From assembly GCA_026770025.1 (NCBI GenBank), contig JAMXDE010000011.1:496001-560000 (forward strand): 64,000 nucleotides of DNA, given 5' to 3'. The notes under the pieces are model-generated. The model was given only the letters and a program-made list of their open reading frames with translations, made no database searches and was not told the DNA's origin. Both the position numbers and the translations under genes were made by a program. This DNA is from Craspedostauros australis (lineage: Eukaryota > Bacillariophyta > Bacillariophyceae > Mastogloiales > Achnanthaceae). Shown one piece after another: positions 63,866-64,000 of the stretch. Within the stretch, counting starts at the first letter, position 1. Every line of letters begins with the position of its first letter.

Positions 63866-64000
63866 TGCCTCACAGATGATTTTCCATGCCTCCCCAATGG
63901 GACAAACCCATGTTTGAAATCCAGGGTTATAGTAGGAATCTAATCTGTTATTAGATCGTACCGTTTTAGAACTGTGAGATCAATCTCATTGTCTCTTCTC

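Noticed and set aside
1..64000. CRISPR arrays, rRNA operons, bacterial promoters or operons
   Set aside because: None seen; spliced genes and organelle presequences show a eukaryotic nuclear region, and the repeats are microsatellites or short tandem repeats without spacers.

Overview
The window is nuclear DNA from a eukaryote, most likely a diatom or a close stramenopile alga. Genes carry spliceosomal GT-AG introns of about 170-400 nt. Several predicted plastid proteins start with a signal peptide followed by a phenylalanine cleavage site (AAF or DAF), the bipartite targeting typical of secondary red-lineage plastids. The protein families also fit: a bZIP-PAS transcription factor, a helicase-associated-domain repeat protein and a diatom-style exostosin. 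I see no rRNA, tRNA, CRISPR array or bacterial operon structure.

Layout. The left edge (1-608, minus) is the start of a ubiquitin-like/PI4-kinase gene cut by the window. It is followed by 3.7 kb with no gene I can support. A SERINC gene (4294-6183, minus), a three-exon bZIP-PAS factor (7470-10835, minus) and a short TOM22-like gene with a small second exon (13273-13987, minus) follow. From 14.9 kb on, gene density rises and strands alternate: DHFR (+), C2/U-box protein (+), GT47 exostosin (-), helicase-associated-repeat protein (-), RRN3 (+), lumenal FKBP (-), LarB-like protein (-), plastid adenylate kinase (+), a small DUF6787-like membrane protein (+), Nudix hydrolase (+), a ubiquitin-like/eL41 ribosomal fusion (-), SF3B1 (+), a Q-rich orphan (-), FIS1 (+), ZIP transporter (-), plastid 2Fe-2S protein (+), NAA35 (-), Tudor/SANT protein (+), PSI/LEA2 membrane protein (-), a four-TM protein (+), a sulfotransferase (+) and a GT32 glycosyltransferase (-). 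Beyond about 61.2 kb the sequence changes character, with weak ORFs on both strands, and may hold decayed mobile DNA.

Function. The genes are mostly unrelated housekeeping genes: transcription and splicing (RRN3, SF3B1, bZIP-PAS, Tudor/SANT), translation and protein maturation (eL41 fusion, NAA35), mitochondria (TOM22-like, FIS1, LarB-like, DUF6787-like), plastid (FKBP, adenylate kinase, 2Fe-2S protein) and secretory-pathway glycan modification (GT47, sulfotransferase, GT32). No pathway cluster is apparent. The most unusual item is the ubiquitin-like domain fused in frame to a complete 25-residue ribosomal protein eL41 (36280-36567). Splice sites were placed by eye, from GT/AG signals, reading-frame continuity and continuity of the protein family; none is backed by transcripts.
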